Shown: positions 12,201 to 26,316 of the stretch, piece by piece | Numbering within the stretch: the first letter of the stretch is position 1 | Layout: each line of letters starts with the position of its first letter | DNA from: Paralichthys olivaceus | Taxonomy: Eukaryota; Chordata; Actinopteri; Pleuronectiformes; Paralichthyidae | Assembly (NCBI RefSeq): GCF_024713975.1 | Contig: NC_091094.1 | Span: 14,541,001-14,605,000 of the forward strand | Length of the DNA: 64,000 nucleotides | Direction of reading: 5' to 3' | Notes under the pieces: model-generated | Database searches by the model: none | Told to the model about the DNA's origin: nothing | Seen by the model: the letters and a program-made list of their open reading frames with translations, nothing else | Translations under genes and position numbers: made by a program

Positions 12201-13924
12201 AATGAGATCCAGACAGAAAGTTATGCCGTGATTTACTTTTCCTGGCAGAGAAACACAGAGAAGTGAAGAGAGGAAGAGGAGTGAGGGAAGGACAGAGCAG
12301 GGGTGGAACACGAGGAGGAGAGAGGATGGCGACACTGAGATGATCCTTCAGAGGCCTGTAGAAAAACCAAATGAGGCTAGAAAAGATTTCTCCGTCTTAT
12401 ACTCAAACTGCCGTCATGTTCACAGCTGCTCGTCTGCGGAGAAAATGTAAACAGCATGTTCATGAACATTACAACTACTCTGATCCTTTTATTTAGTTTC
12501 AAGACATTTCCCCCTGATTTGTTTAGACTGGAGGGAGGGAGGGGTGACCTACATGTCCTTATCCTCATTTGATCAACAGACTCCTTTGCCCTGCTCCTCT
12601 CTCTCTCTTTCTTTTTGTGTTTCGAATCCATCTCAAAAACCTCATTGCTCCTCCACCTCTCCGTTTATCTCCCCCAGCTGCCATGCAGATGAGGCACACT
12701 TCCTTTTGTTGTGCATAAACTGTCAAAAACCACTTCTCCGTCGTCAGGAGGAAAGTCACAAAAAAACTAAGAAAAGTGAGGGAAAAAGAGCAAGAGCGAT
12801 GAAAGTGATGAAAATAAACAAACCAGAGCATGTGGGATTTTCAAAAGGAAGAAAAGCAGAAAGAAGAAGGGGAGAAATGGAGGGTTGGGTTTGAGAAACG
12901 GTGCAGGATGTCAGGAGGCTGCAAAGTCAACAGGGCGGCAGACGGTCAGAGAGGACGACAGAAGGAGACGTTGCACTGCAGTGGGTTTCTTCAAAGTCTG
13001 AGAAAGTGTTCAAACTCACTCCTGCACTGGTGCTAAATCTATTTCGCATCTTGTTTCTCTACTTATTGAATTCCCATGGTGCAGTCCTACTGTTTATTAC
13101 AGCTCAGAGATTGAAGGATTAATCTTGTGCTCAGAGCCGGACTCTGCTCCAAAGGCTGTATCCGAGAGATTCCACTGAAATGAGATATTTTTTCTTGCCA
13201 CGGTCTCACACACACACACACACACACACAGACACATGCACAGGCTTAGTTGCAGGCATTACTCCTCTCTCCTTTCTAAACCTCTCTCAATGATTTTCCC
13301 ACATTGATATGACTGCCATTATCGGCTTTGCTTCCCAGTTAGCGACTGGAAACACAGACACATAGCTGACCTGCCAACATACCAACCAAACTGTCTCTCT
13401 CTCGCTTTTATTCTCCTCTTCTCCGAAATGCACTCATACGTTTTCATGCAGGGCAAAGTGCTCAGGAACGTGAACTAAACTTTAGCGAGAGAAAGTCAAA
13501 AAGTGCACACACTAAAACAAGAAGCAATAAAAACAACAGTGCATAGAATGATGAAATGAAGGAAAGGTTTAGCGTTAAAAGAAGGTGGAAATCGATGAGT
13601 GGGTGAGGTTTGGATGACTGGGTCATGAGGGAGTGTGTGTGGTTTCAGGGGTCTGGCACGAGACAAGCTGACAGAGCAAGAAAAACATCTCAGATGAAAC
13701 AAACAGAGAAAAGTTCAGAAATAAATTCTTTTCTTCTCTGCTCCCTTCCTCTCCTCTTCCTCTGCTGCTTTTTGGAGAATCTGAGAGGCCAAGACTCAAC
13801 AGAGTGAGGAAGAGTCAGGGCAAAACAAAATGCTACAGAAGGACGAGTGAAGGAAAGAACAGATGTGTGTATTTTTTTTCTGATAGCTCAAATCCACTCC
13901 TCAACGCTGCTCTTCAGGGATAGA

Positions 13925-13965
<41 letters not shown>

Positions 13966-16900
13966 CTTTGTCCGCAGCAGGCAGTGCTATGGCTGGTTGG
14001 GTGGTCTGAATCACCGGTGGCTCCACTGTGACCTGGAACTCTCTTCTTTCATGTAGACCACAGTAATGATGGTGGAGGTGGCAGGAATACATCCCCTCAT
14101 CTGTGGGCTGTGACATGAGAGCAGATACATGTACATACTGTTTGTAAGTAATGTACACCAGGGTGAATTTGGGTAATGAGGAACACCTAAGCTCCAGTCA
14201 GTTTATTTCATGTTCTAACAAAATCTAGTCTGTAGTTGGACAAATATCAAGCGAACCTTTCCTCTTGTTGGCCTCATACTTGACGAGTGTATTCTTAATG
14301 GCTCAGGGAAGTGCAGTGTTGAATTTGATGTGATTCAGACTCGCTATCCTTTAATCACTAAACTTTGAATAAACAGGCGATAGCACTCTGTAGCAGTCAG
14401 GGGGGATGGGTCAGCGTGTCTTTAGTCTGCAGACAGATTTCAGCATATTCTCTTTTATGTGCTCAGATACACCACAGAAATTGTAGGCCACCAGATTGTT
14501 TTGATGATTCCTTTTTTTATTTCACAATATCAACATTCATTTTGTTGTTGCAATTGAGCTCAATACACAGCTTTTATTTTATGTTATGAACTTGGGTCTG
14601 AAGATTTTGTTCATTCAAACTTATAAAGTAATAAAAAAATTCTGTTCCATTTTATGAAAAACATAACAAATCTTCATTGCAGATAAACCAGGTAGGATGA
14701 ATGCAACGTTTTCTAACTTTGCTTTGTGCCATAGTTTATAAAAGCTCTGAGTATATTGGAGGCCTGGTATCTTTTAATCATGTAATTCTAAGTTGTGGAG
14801 CATTACCACAGGTCAAGAAAACAATCTATTCCAAACAGGCACCGCACTAATAATAAAAGATAAACATGGACATAATGTTTTTTTAATTGCATAGGGGCAA
14901 ACGGGGTAAGGTTGAGCCAATGGGTGCGATGAGCCCCCCCCCCCCTGCATCCAGGTAACCATTATTAAAAAGTTTTCATGTGACCACAAAGGAAATGTAA
15001 TTCACATTAATCTAAACTTCATCCTGTACTCAAGCACATGGAGACGCTGCTAACAGAACCAGAGCAGACAAAAATAGATTGTTTTATTATGTCAAGTGAA
15101 TTCATTATGATACTCAAGTTATCAGTCTTGTATCTTAATTAAAATATATAAGTTTGGGACATGATTATAGTTTAATGAAGTCCATTATCTATACTGCTTT
15201 TTCTCTAAGGGTTGCTGGGGAAGCTGGAGCCAATCCCAGCTCACATTGGGCGAGACAGGGTACATCCTGGACAGGTCAGGGGTGAATTCATATATAAAAT
15301 TTGTCAAAACATATCTGTCATAACCGTCCCCTTTTTGAAAAGTTGAGAGACTGTCCAATAACACGTCTCCCCAGAGAACACATCATGTTTTGTCAAAGCT
15401 AACTTTTTCTAATTTTACATTTTCAAGCATAAATCAAGAAGAAACAGGTCTGGCAGTCGGCTGAGTGTTGCCTATAGCCGACTGAAAAACTGTCCCCATT
15501 CCACAGTGTGGTCGTTGAAAAGCCCCTGAGCCTTCTGAGCCTGTATTTAACCTAAATGTTGATTTATGCGCTCTATCAAACAACAAAACAACAAGCTCCT
15601 TAAATTCCATCAAGTAGGACTGTAATTTTTCTCTGTTTATTATTACAACAATGGCACCGAGGACTGGTTGTAGGCAGGTCCTGTATTGTTTGTTCTGGTA
15701 CTGTTGTTATTGTTTTTAAAAAGTCATGTGTTAGCTCAATTTACTGTGGCTGCCAACCTCATCTCCCAACAGAGCGTTAAAGTTCGACTCGACAACAGAA
15801 ACATTACTAATGAAAGATCCATGTGTCCTGGACAACACAGCATACCACATATACACACACACACTCTATACACTGCATCAAGTGCACTGTGGGGATTGTA
15901 CCCTTCAATTAATCTGTGTATTTTCACCGTGTGTCCTTAAACCTCCAGGCTCCTGCTGTGTTTTCTGTTCCTCTGTGGAGTTACACACTCAAACTCACCT
16001 TTAGGTCAGATATGGTCAGTGAGAAGTCTCCCTCTGAGAAGGCCTGATTGCTGATGTTCATCTTCCTCTGGAGGAACAGCGGCCCATAGCTACGCTGCTC
16101 TCCAGAGGCGTACAGGTCCACCAGCCGGTCAGCGCGGTCGTGGTGGATCCCTGGTGACTGACGGTCCCAGTGAACCACCTGGAAACCACCAACATTTGTC
16201 AGTTGATATATCACATCCCCTCTGCTCAGGTAAACCTCTATAATAAAAATGAAAGTAAACTGAGTTTAATTGTCTGAGGCATAACATGTGTAGAAAGATG
16301 GACGACGTGTCTCCACTTCCTGAGACTATCCAGAAATGAAGCAAAAATATCCTCGATACGAACGCTGCCCTCTAATTCATTTGGAGTCTGTACAGAAGCA
16401 ATCAGGGGTTGGAGTCACAGTATTGGGGCCATGCCGGTATAGGCATTCGACCAATCGTGAGTCAGTGTCAGCTGTCAGTGTTTCACCATGTTTTTATAGA
16501 ATCAATGATTAATTAAACCAAACTTACTGGAAAATGAGCACACCAGTAGAATAATACCTAAACTGATAGAAACCAGAGAAACATTTATTTGAGGTGTATT
16601 TTTTCTTTTTAGTTTGGTCCATGTCCCATCCACTAACATGAAGGAGGCATGACACCAGATGGCCATTGAGACACTTTGGCTCCACTATTGGGGAGCTGTC
16701 ATGTCGTCCATCTATACATACACTCTGATCTGAGGTAAGAGGTTCGTGTAGCACCTGCTGGTCCCCCTCCTCGTTGCTCCAGTCCGTCCAAACATTGCGT
16801 CGGTTGATGCACGGCAGCGCCACCGTGCTCCCGAGCAGCACCACGAACACTGCCTTCTGTCCATCCCAGAAACGCTGCTCTTTACGGCCTACATGGTAAA

Positions 16901-18177
16901 CAACAAACTGGCTCAGCTTCAGAGTTGCCATGTGTTGGAGAAGCTGACAGTTGGTGCAGCGTGTGACACATACGTGATTTAGTGACGTTGAGCTGGACTC
17001 TGACTGTCTCGTACAGGTGACAGTAGAGGTGGTGGAGGTTACAGGAGTACAGGCCTCTGTCGTTCATCGTCACATCTGTCAGCACATGCAAAAAATATAA
17101 AAAATGAAAAGGTAATGATGATGTCAGGTAAAATCATTGTCTTCTATACATTTAAAAAAACAACCAATGTTCACTATTTTTTTGTGTTTTTTGCAGAAAC
17201 TTTCAACTTTAGTGGTGGTTAGAAATACATGACAGTGAACACAACTTCACCTTAACTTGTGCATTCAGGTGTTTGTGACGCTTTGACAGCTGTAGTCAGC
17301 TGAAGAGTGAATCAAAAAAGCAACGAGCAAATAAAAATGTGTAAAGACAAGAACCATGTCGGTTTGGGCCTAAAAGCAGATTGTTTCGGGAGTTTCCCAC
17401 AAGCACTTGAATGCACCAACAAAATGTTTCAAAACAGAATGTTCCCGCCTCTGCTGACATCATAGATTTACCGTTCACTGTTTTGTGAAATAAAAAACAT
17501 CAGATGTAACCAATTAAACGAGTCTCATTCATGAATCAACCAATGACAACCTCTAATTTTTGGGATTTTGTTTCTCAAGAAAATGTGTTTGTCTCAATGA
17601 AATATGGCTTTCATGCTGGTGTTTAGCTCCCTGTGGGGTAAAAAAAAAAGCATCAGTCTCATTGTACTATTTGACAAATCTGTGAGATCAGTGATGAGAA
17701 TCAAGTTAAAGCCACAATGAGAAAGAAAAGCAAAGAATCATCAATCACATGAATCCACAACTACAGACATGAAAGTCAGAGACAGACCTTTGATGACCAG
17801 GGAGAAGTTTCCGTCCCTGAAGGCCGATGGGATGATACCGACCCTGCCCAGGTTGTAGGAGTTGTAAATCCTCTGCTCCCCTGCAGAGAACATGTCCACC
17901 ACCCTCTCCATGGCGTAGTCAGGTTGGGCCCGGTACAGGTCCCAGTGGACCACCCTCTGTCTGTCCCTCACCCTGTCCCTGGTCCACACCATGCGGCCAC
18001 TCACACACTGCAGCACCACCCTCGACCCGGCCGGGGCACTCACGTTGTACCCAGCCACCACCACACTGCTGCTGCTGTCGGACTGAGCTGAGGCTGCAGG
18101 ACGGAGAGGGGGAGAGGGTGATGTCAAAAAATGTATCCTTGAATCCTTGAAGAGACATGCATAGAAATAAATCACAG

Positions 18178-18213
<36 letters not shown>

Positions 18214-19041
18214 ATAAAGAGGACCATACCTGCAAAGAAGAAGCAGGCCACAGGGACTGGAATAAAAACAACAGAAGAAAAGGATTTAAAAAAATATATA
18301 ATTAGTTGAACAGATGCACAAAGAAAGACACTGCATGTTGTGTGTAGTGTTAAAAACATTGTTATTCTCAGATAAAGGCTTTCTAAATTCACATTACACC
18401 ACCACACAATCACATCAATAGATATCAAAAACAAAGAATTTACTACTACTATAAAAATGTGCCAAATTGGAAACAGAAGTGTAAGTATAGTCTTTTGACT
18501 CATAAACAGAAGTTAATGACTTTCTAACACTGTCCTGATGCTTCACACTCTGACTCAGTGAAACTCATCCGACACATCACCGTGTGTCAGTGTGATGCTG
18601 AGGTGGACGGATGCAAATCACATGGTTTTCATATCAGAACTTCTGAACATATCCAGATGAATAAAAGGTGCCTCCACGTATCAGCAACTCAACTGAAGTG
18701 ATCTCTAAGACTTTTCACACCAGCCCAACACTTCAACACTTAAAGCAGTGAGACAGAAAATACTAAGAAACCAAAGAAAAAGAGCCCACTGATAAATATT
18801 TGTTTTAAACTGTGCTCTCTGATGTTAAACTGTTTTCTTTTAAATGTGTCTCTATGTTGTTTTTGATGCCCCCTGTGCAGCATCACAAATCTTCCTCTCT
18901 GCATGAAAGGTGCTTTATAAATAAATCTGCCTTGCCTTACAGTAACAACAAGCACCTGTAACAAAAGTCAAATAATGCAGTTCCAGTCTACTTACTGTGG
19001 ATCAAGAGGAGCGCCTGAAATATGATGTCCTCCCTCCTCAT
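9291..19041 (-). CDS. mxra8: Matrix remodelling-associated protein 8 (limitrin/DICAM), complete
   Basis: Type I membrane protein with two V-type Ig domains. In mammals it acts in cell adhesion at barriers and is a receptor for arthritogenic alphaviruses. Exons on the - strand, in coding order: 19041-18996, 18256-18230, 18093-17788, 17075-16974, 16888-16755, 16178-15999, 14107-13966, 10583-10425, 10343-10319, 10226-10141, 9479-9408, 9313-9291. They sum to 1302 nt, giving 433 aa plus stop; human MXRA8 is of similar length. Visible: a signal peptide (exons 1-2), Ig1 with VLQC and the double-Cys motif [10 protein letters not shown], Ig2 with ALPC and [16 protein letters not shown], the block VVHWDRQ and [21 protein letters not shown] just before a transmembrane segment (about residues 334-358), an RRRR stop-transfer, and a cytoplasmic tail with YKNNLLKE and a C-terminal IDLDK..KFSK. 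Exons of 27, 25 and 23 nt are very short. Divergent from psma5. Confidence 0.93.
11502..11904. mobile_element. Non-autonomous hAT-like element (MITE) in mxra8 intron 7
   Basis: Left end reads CAGTGGTGGGATACATTTACT and the right end, reverse-complemented, CAGTGGTGAAGGAAGTACTC: imperfect terminal inverted repeats sharing CAGTGGTG. Flanking 8-mers are GTGATCCT (left) and GTGATGCC (right), a diverged 8-bp target duplication as expected for the hAT superfamily. The interior (about 400 bp) is AT-rich and carries no transposase reading frame. Confidence 0.75.
13206..13230. repeat. CA microsatellite
   Basis: About 12 CA units, uninterrupted, within mxra8 intron 7. Confidence 0.9.
13928..13962. repeat. 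GT microsatellite touching a splice donor
   Basis: About 17 GT units on +. On the - strand the mxra8 exon 7 donor reads G|GTAAC, and the AC repeat begins within that donor. Confidence 0.9.
14108..15998 (-). other. mxra8: mxra8 intron 6 (1.9 kb) with repeat fragment
   Basis: No exon is needed or seen. It holds a poly-C tract (about 14934-14944) beside a GGGGTAAGGTTGAGCC-type segment, and a repeat fragment at 15180-15290. Confidence 0.55.
15180..15290 (+). repeat. Teleost interspersed repeat fragment
   Basis: Contains CCATTATCTATACTGC, GGAGCCAATCCCAGCT and GGGTACATCCTGGACAGGTC in that order, wording typical of a very abundant fish interspersed repeat (LINE/SINE tail in reverse). Assignment is from recall of the pattern, not from a search. 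Confidence 0.55.
16255..16515 (-). repeat. Interspersed repeat, copy shared with 28790-29045 (reverse orientation)
   Basis: Reverse complement matches 28790-29045: blocks GTGTCTCCACTTCCT, TATCCAGAAATGA and CAGCTGTCA..GTTTCACC.TGTTTT.ATAG..TCAA occur in both in the same relative order. It sits in mxra8 intron 5. The family is unnamed here. Confidence 0.65.
16600..16735 (+). repeat. Interspersed repeat, + copy shared with 63680-63845
   Basis: Shares CATGTC..TCCACTAACATG, then a block ending GTCATGTCGTCCATCT, with 63717-63832. It stands head-to-head with the reversed copy at 16255-16515, both in mxra8 intron 5, and ends about 20 bp from the exon 5 splice donor at 16754. Confidence 0.6.
18181..18211. 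repeat. CA microsatellite in mxra8 intron 2
   Basis: About 15 CA units, starting some 18 bp past the donor of the 27-nt exon 2. Confidence 0.9.
18880..18955 (+). repeat. Short repeat tail in mxra8 intron 1
   Basis: GAAAGGTGCTTTATAAATAA followed by CTGCCTTGCCTT resembles the 3' tail of fish LINE/SINE copies (AAGGTGCTATATAAATAAA type). Only the tail is visible. Confidence 0.4.
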
Positions 19042-21425
19042 GTTGATACTTTCAAAAGCACAGACTTGTCAAACCTGGAGCGTCAGAGTGCAGAAGAAGA
19101 TGTGTGATGTTTAACCATTCACAACAACAGCAGCTGAAGCAGCAGCAGCTTGTTTAACTCAGACTCCAGAGTGAGAAGAAAGGACATCAACACAGAACCA
19201 GAACAGGACTGAGCTGAGCTGGTCCCATCCGGGGGATTGAAACCTGACTCCACCAACACCCCCTCCTCTCTCACAGCAGCACTCCCTTCAAAAAGAAAGT
19301 GTTCAGTATCTCAGGAGATGCTGACAACAGGCTACATTTCTGTCCCCTTTGTTTTGTCTTATTGAGTTAAAGGTGAAAAGGTTTAAAGGTTTTCAATTTT
19401 GTATGGAAAAATAAATCCCACTATTTAATAAAGACTTTGACTGTGGTGGTTTAAAAACCATTGACTGTGAGTCTGTGATCAGATAGTGTTCAGGCTGAAT
19501 TGGGTAAAAGCTTGGTTTTTATTATTATTTACAAACAGTGATGAGGGGAAAAAATCGAACACATAATGATTGAATCTACATATATTGAAACTTAGTGAGA
19601 AGAAGAAGAAACTTATTTAATCTCAGCCTTTCTCCATAAGACATGAATTAATAATTATATTTAACCAGCTTCCTATATGTATCTATAAATATGTTGTTTA
19701 CCTGTGCTCCACATTGTATATAATGTACAAATATATATGTATTAACAAACACAATATAAATAATACAAATAAGGCTATACAATCAAATACATTTGCATTG
19801 TTATTTATAGCAAGAGAGAGAAAGATAAATTAAGGAGCAATAAATATTCAGTGACCCAATAAAGAAACAGTACCACTGCAAACACCTTGTGAATCAAATG
19901 CCCTCCTCATCCCTGGACCTTGTAACCAACATATCTTTGAACTTTATTTTAAACCAGGTTAGGTTTTAACTCCACATTCAAACTGTTCCTAACTCTACAG
20001 ATTGAGAAGCAAAAACTTCTCCTGGTTGTTCTGATACTATGAGTTTTAAAATTAAATTTCCCATTAATTCATTGAACAGTTTTTGAATGTTCTCTGGGAG
20101 TCATTTATTTTTAGCTTGCACATTATTTGTCCTGTTTGAAATTCCACAATGTCTGTGAATTTAAATAATAAACTGTAAGAATGATGCTTTGGTGTTGTGA
20201 ATGTTAGACCAGTGAACAGTACAGGATGTGGAGTCATTTGTGATCTAGAACTTGCTTTGCTTTGTTTCATGCAGAGATGCTTCTTGACAGTTTCGTTGTT
20301 TATGGTTAATATGTGATTTCCAGCTAAATCTGTCATTCTGATTTCACCCCGCATGGCGCCACCTTGTGGAGCAATAGGACTATTGCAATAAATAGGAAGA
20401 CTATTTAAACAAGAGTTGAAAAAAAGATTCTGTTGTTGATTTGACGGATGAACATGATCATCTTATACAGTTCAATTCATTTAATGAAAAATTAGACATT
20501 GAATGCTCCGTCAGAGAATTCAGCCGCATTTGTAAATGAATTGCACTTCAAAATGTGTCTGTAAACTAGAATTGTCCAATAATAAAAAAATTAATGAAAA
20601 AAATGCTCTTCTCCTTCATGCTTAATTTAACAGGCAACCACTGAACATCACCACGCCAACTCGTGGACCAGCTGACTAACATGTTTTTCTGCAGTTGCAA
20701 CCGTAGCGATTGAAAACTTAAATTCATAAAGCTTCATTTAATGTGTAGCACCAGATTGAGCCTGTGTAACATCAGTGTGTGCACCGCTGCATATATATAA
20801 AACATATTTCCCTCTGACACTGGGTCTGCTGACTAAAGAGCACATGAACTTGAATCTGCTGCAGAGAAAAGTGGAGAGGCTCTTTTTTATTATTATTTTA
20901 AGTATGCATGGGGTTGTATACAATAACATACAGGAACATAAAAAAACACAAGGCAGGGGTGGATAATATAAATCATATAAATATCATGTAGAATTTAAAG
21001 ATATTCAAAGTTTGAACAGCCTTCTTTGTTGGATGATTAGGAAATTAGGGTTACATATTGTTCAACATCTTTCAGAAAAAAATAAAACAGGGTACTTCAT
21101 TTTTATATTTTCTATATGGATGAAACATTTTGATTTTGTAAAACATGATCAATAATTAACTCACAGAGGTCCTCCAGGAATGTCTTGGTGTGAGAGCAAT
21201 GCCAACAAAGATGCAAGACTGTTTCTGGATGCTCATCACAGACTATTTGTAAGGAATCAACCAAGTGTTTATTAGTTGTCGTACTATTATTAGATTCGTA
21301 CTATTATTATCGTTATTATTACTAGTAGTTTTCTACTACCACTACCACTAATGATGATAAATCGTCACAGGAGACTGGGGACAGTGCAGTCCTCCGGAAC
21401 CTTTCTCGCGCTTTGTTGTCAACCG
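19042..21425. other. Intergenic region between divergent mxra8 and psma5
   Basis: About 2.4 kb holding the mxra8 promoter and 5'UTR near 19050-19300 (not resolved in detail) and the psma5 promoter at the right end. AT-rich between. No coding signal. A CTCF-like motif is at 20354-20369, and a TTA/GTA-rich low-complexity tract at 21270-21360. Confidence 0.6.
20354..20369 (-). promoter_or_regulatory. CTCF-like motif between mxra8 and psma5
   Basis: TGGCGCCACCTTGTGG on +, i.e. CCACAAGGTGGCGCCA on -, a close fit to the vertebrate CTCF core (CCASNAGGKGGCGC). It lies in otherwise AT-rich DNA between two divergently transcribed genes, where an insulator would be plausible. Motif match only. Confidence 0.5.
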
Positions 21426-21497
21426 GCGCGATTAGACGTTACACCGTGTGCATTTCCCCTGAAACAAGCGAACTCATTCAAGGGTCTGTATCCGAAG
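21426..21497 (+). promoter_or_regulatory. psma5: psma5 promoter and probable non-coding first exon
   Basis: A short GC-richer block (GCGCGCTTTG at about 21408 onward, CCGGCGCGATTAG) with no TATA box precedes a donor-like CCGAAG|GTAAACC at 21497/21498. A good acceptor (polypyrimidine, TGTGCAG) at 21788 would splice this leader to the exon carrying the ATG at 21811. The exact transcription start is not known. Confidence 0.45.
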
Positions 21498-21810
21498 GTA
21501 AACCAGGCTAACTTTTGAAACTACTCAGGAGGGCGTCGTGAAATTGTCACTTTACGTTTTTAAAAAGTAAATATAATGTGTGAATGTGGACGGTGGGCTT
21601 GTGTTAGTCGTTTTTGTGCCGTTGTTTTTTTGTTAGCTTCAGTTAGCTCGCACGCTTCTTCAGCACTGCAGCTAGCTCTTGCTAGCTAATCACCCGGTGT
21701 CACGGCGCACTTGAAACCAAATGCTCTTCCTGGTCATGAATGTCTGAAGCTGATTTAATCTCATGTGCTTCATCTTCTCCGTGTGCAGGTCCCGTGTTTA
21801 ACCCTACAAT

Positions 21811-24722
<2,912 letters not shown>

Positions 24723-25035
24723 AGCAGAGGAGACTCTCAAAGTCTTGGTTTGAGTTCTGGACAGAGGAGGAGAGGATGTAAATTTACACCTGGGCTGAAT
24801 GTCTCAACTTAACCACAACGTCTCATCAGGACATTCTCATCTTTTTCGATTGCATACGAGGGTTATCTTTGTAACGTGTTAATTGAATTCTTCTTTCTCA
24901 CTATCTGTACAGTCCTGTACAGGAGTCTGACCAACACCTACAGCTGAGTGGCACAGAAAATGGGGGGGGTGGGGCTGGGGCTATTTTTTTGTTACAAATC
25001 AGAACTACAATTAAACAGTTGTATTCAAAAAGTGA
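24723..25035 (+). other. psma5: psma5 3' untranslated region with G-quadruplex-like run
   Basis: Follows the TAG at 24720-24722. G-runs at 24962-24969, 24971-24974 and 24977-24980 form a quadruplex-compatible stretch in the sense strand, 30 bases before an ATTAAA signal at 25010-25015. A GT/T-rich stretch follows at 25033-25070, as expected downstream of a cleavage site. Confidence 0.6.
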
Positions 25036-26094
25036 TGTGATTGTTGTCTTTTTTGTGTATTTCTTGTGTTTTAAGAATACTAGTCCCCTAACCCCAATTT
25101 TCATAGATTTCACTTGCCTGAAAACTATGAATATCCAGAGTTAGTCGATACAGTTGAAGTATTATACTAAATTATAGGCAATCACTACACACAAGATTAA
25201 AAAGTAATGTGCAAGAGGGCACATTAAGTGCATACACACTTTAAGATCTTTGCCACAATTACAAGTTGCACTCCACCTCTATTTTCCTAGTTATTTTGGC
25301 TTATTATAAATGTATAGCTTCACAGAAGGTGGCACAATTTTCCAATATCTTTTTTTTAACCTCAATCTAAATTTTAGTTACACTTTAGTACAATTCAACA
25401 GCACCACAAGTTACAGTCTCCAAAATCAGTGTTAAAATGGATTGAGCATGATTGTCATTATTATGGGAGGGATGTTGTATTAAACTGTTAGTTCTTTCTG
25501 ATAAATTGGAAAGTAATTAAAGAGTAATCTGATGACTGTTTGACATAGTAACCCTTTCCCTGAAGTGCACAGGCAGTATTGCTACTGAAGATTAGCAATG
25601 GTGTTTCTGCAACTACTGTCTGTAGAAGGAACCATTACAAACAAAGCATTCTGGGATCTTTTTAAGTGACCGAGCACAGCTGTTGTACTCCTGTGATAAG
25701 TCATTTGCCATTTATAGAGGTTGGGTTTTTGTCTAAATTACTCTGGACATTTCTGGTATGGTTTATTCTGTCAATATTGGGGCTTCATACAAAAGAATTG
25801 TTAAAATAACCAAATCTCAAATATTTCAGAAGTAGTTAGCTATCAACACTTTACAACACTTAACCTCTTATTAATCAGTCAGAGCTTGTAGATCAACTTT
25901 TTTAATGACCCTATAATTTAGTTGTAAGGGATGTAAGTGTTCATCTATCCATCTATTCATTCATCTATCTATCTGTCCATCCACATGTTACCAGTAATTG
26001 AAAATATCTTTCACAATGTTTGTTCTGTTTCTTGGAATAATAAACTCAAAGAATTAAAGTTTCCAGTAGTTCAACTTCTCGCCGTGCATCGCCC
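25036..26094. other. Intergenic region psma5-sort1
   Basis: About 1 kb, AT-rich, no coding signal. A short CATC/TATC tetranucleotide stretch lies at about 25942-25982. Confidence 0.6.
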
Positions 26095-26316
26095 GGTCTT
26101 TCCACCAGGGGGCAGTGAAACACGGGACATCTGACATTACAGCGTGAGGGCGATTCCCGTCGACCAATGAGATCGCGGGTTATTCTGGTGCTGACCAATC
26201 CGGTGTCGCGGTGGATGGGCCGTGATTGAAGAGGCGTTTGGTGACGGTGGGGGTGTGGAACCAACTCCTGCTGCAGAGTGCGGGTCAGAGTCAAGTTGAT
26301 CGGTCTCGTTGTAAAC
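26095..26316 (+). promoter_or_regulatory. sort1: sort1 promoter region with CTCF-like and CCAAT motifs
   Basis: GC content rises sharply here. CCACCAGGGGGCAGT at 26102-26116 is close to the CTCF core. Two CCAAT boxes (GACCAATGAG about 26161-26170 and GACCAATCCGG about 26194-26204) lie 110-160 bp before the ATG, a spacing typical of NF-Y driven TATA-less promoters. No TATA box is seen. Confidence 0.55.

Larger units (their letters stand above)
10584..13965 (-). other. mxra8: Large mxra8 intron 7 (3.4 kb)
   Basis: No exon is needed or seen here: the flanking exons (13966-14107 and 10425-10583) join in frame. It contains a hAT-type MITE (11502-11904), a CA microsatellite (13206-13230), purine-rich blocks at about 12040-12330 and 12780-12960, and the GT microsatellite touching the exon 7 donor. 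Confidence 0.7.
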
